From: Amylibacter sp.
Lineage (GTDB): Bacteria; Pseudomonadota; Alphaproteobacteria; Rhodobacterales; Rhodobacteraceae
Direction: 5' to 3'
DNA: 6,679 bases
Assembly: GCA_027083485.1 (NCBI GenBank)
Contig: JALWOO010000249.1
Location: forward strand, 1 to 6,679
The notes beneath the pieces are model-generated. The model searched no databases and was not told where the DNA came from. It saw only the letters and a list, made by a program, of their open reading frames with translations. Positions 6,130 to 6,679 of the stretch are shown in pieces. Within the stretch, counting starts at the first letter, position 1; each line of letters begins with the position of its first letter. Position numbers and translations under genes: made by a program.

Positions 6130-6169
6130 AAAACGCCGCAAGACTGTTTTCACAAACGGTCCTGCGGCG
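6130..6169 (-). terminator. Terminator-like or attenuator hairpin in the rplO-secY gap
   Basis: Read on the minus strand, an 11-bp arm CGCCGCAGGAC (6159-6169) pairs with GTCTTGCGGCG (6134-6144), including one G-U pair. Beyond one C-A mismatch a second stem GTTT/AAAC closes a GUGA tetraloop. TTTT follows at once, then CGTT. It lies about 20 nt before the secY ribosome binding site's start codon region. The G-U pair would be an A-C mismatch on the other strand, so the structure fits minus-strand RNA. As secY is essential and cotranscribed, full termination is unlikely; partial termination, attenuation or RNA processing is more plausible. Confidence 0.65.
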
Positions 6170-6191
6170 CTAGAAAACGTAATCATTCTAG

Positions 6192-6220
6192 AATGTAGAG
6201 CGCGCAGATGCGCCCCACAA
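6192..6220 (-). promoter_or_regulatory. Weak promoter candidate upstream of secY
   Basis: On the minus strand TTGTGG (6215-6220) and TACATT (6192-6197) are separated by 17 bp, just after the rplO stop and before the hairpin. Matches to consensus are 3/6 and 4/6. The -10 box overlaps a perfect 12-bp palindrome CATTCTAGAATG (6184-6195). A promoter here would let secY-adk be expressed apart from the ribosomal genes, but the match is modest. Confidence 0.25.
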
Positions 6221-6223
6221 GGC

Positions 6224-6679
6224 CTATTCAGCAGAAGCGTCGGCTTTTGCCGCAGTTGTGACTGTCAGAGAGCCGCCAGCTTTCGCTACGGCCTCGATGG
6301 CGGATTTGGATGCGCCGGTCACTGTCAGATCAATCTTGGATGTGATCTCGCCTTTGGCCAGAACCCGGACACCGTCACGCACACGACGCACCAGACCGCA
6401 AGCAACCAGAGTTTCCTCGGTGACAGGCGATTTCACGTCGATTTTGCCGGCGTCGATGAATTTCTGGATCAAGCCCAGATTTACAACCGCATGGCGTTTG
6501 GCGTTGATGTTGTTGAAACCACGCTTTGGCAGACGTTGGTACAAAGGCATTTGGCCGCCTTCATAACCGCCAATGGCCACACCCGAACGGGATTTCTGAC
6601 CTTTGATACCACGGCCAGCCATTTTACCTGTGCCCGAACCCGGACCACGGCCAACGCGCTTGCGTTTTTTGGTTGCACC
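6224..6679 (-). CDS. rplO: 50S ribosomal protein L15 (5' end outside the window)
   Basis: L15 binds 23S rRNA and acts in late assembly of the large subunit. The frame stays open upstream of the internal Met at 6620-6622 to the window edge and reads [19 protein letters not shown] before it, the conserved glycine- and lysine-rich N-terminal part of L15. So the true start lies outside, about 10 codons further on, and the internal Met is not the start. The 151 visible residues include [25 protein letters not shown] and the C-terminal [17 protein letters not shown], all family-typical; the tail ends AAKADASAE with a TAG stop. It is the first visible gene of the spc-operon end, followed by secY. 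Confidence 0.97.
   Translation of the reverse strand, partial: GATKKRKRVGRGPGSGTGKMAGRGIKGQKSRSGVAIGGYEGGQMPLYQRLPKRGFNNINAKRHAVVNLGLIQKFIDAGKIDVKSPVTEETLVACGLVRRVRDGVRVLAKGEITSKIDLTVTGASKSAIEAVAKAGGSLTVTTAAKADASAE

Noticed and set aside
1..6679. CRISPR array, tRNA genes or phage integrase
   Set aside because: No regularly spaced direct repeats outside the RTX coding region, no cloverleaf-like sequence with a CCA-end context, and no integrase or recombinase frame were seen.

Overview
The window looks like chromosomal DNA of an alphaproteobacterium, most probably of the Rhodobacterales (Roseobacter group). The basis is the protein style of L15, SecY and adenylate kinase, the Tat-exported MsrP with its membrane partner MsrQ, and an rrn-type promoter of the kind found in that order. 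This taxonomic call is inference from recognition, not from a search.

Right half (4081-6679, all minus strand): the end of the spc ribosomal-protein operon, in the order rplO (L15, cut by the window edge), secY, adk. secY and adk overlap by one base (TAATG) and are translationally coupled. A long hairpin with a U-tract lies between rplO and secY. A clean intrinsic terminator follows adk, so transcription is expected to end there, not run on into rpsM-rpsK-rpoA-rplQ as in many alphaproteobacteria.

Middle (3649-4080): a gene-free stretch of about 430 bp. It is filled mostly by a 260-270 bp element with 35-bp terminal inverted repeats (3 mismatches) and TA at both ends. It encodes no transposase and is best read as a MITE-like non-autonomous element.

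Left half: msrP (minus strand, periplasmic molybdopterin methionine-sulfoxide reductase) and msrQ (minus strand, haem-b membrane partner). These normally form one tight operon. Here they are separated by a plus-strand gene for a secreted serralysin-like RTX metalloprotease that has its own ribosome binding site. A strong bidirectional terminator lies between the stop codons of the protease and msrP. The protease keeps HExxHxxGxxH zinc ligands, 11 RTX nonapeptides in phase and a C-terminal type I secretion motif, but seems to lack the Met-turn methionine.

Left edge (1-430): no convincing protein gene. On the minus strand there is a good rRNA-type promoter (TTGCGG - 17 bp - TAGATA) whose transcript would leave the window at base 1, probably the leader of an rRNA operon. 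Upstream of it lie a TetR-operator-like palindrome and a possible 21-codon ORF.
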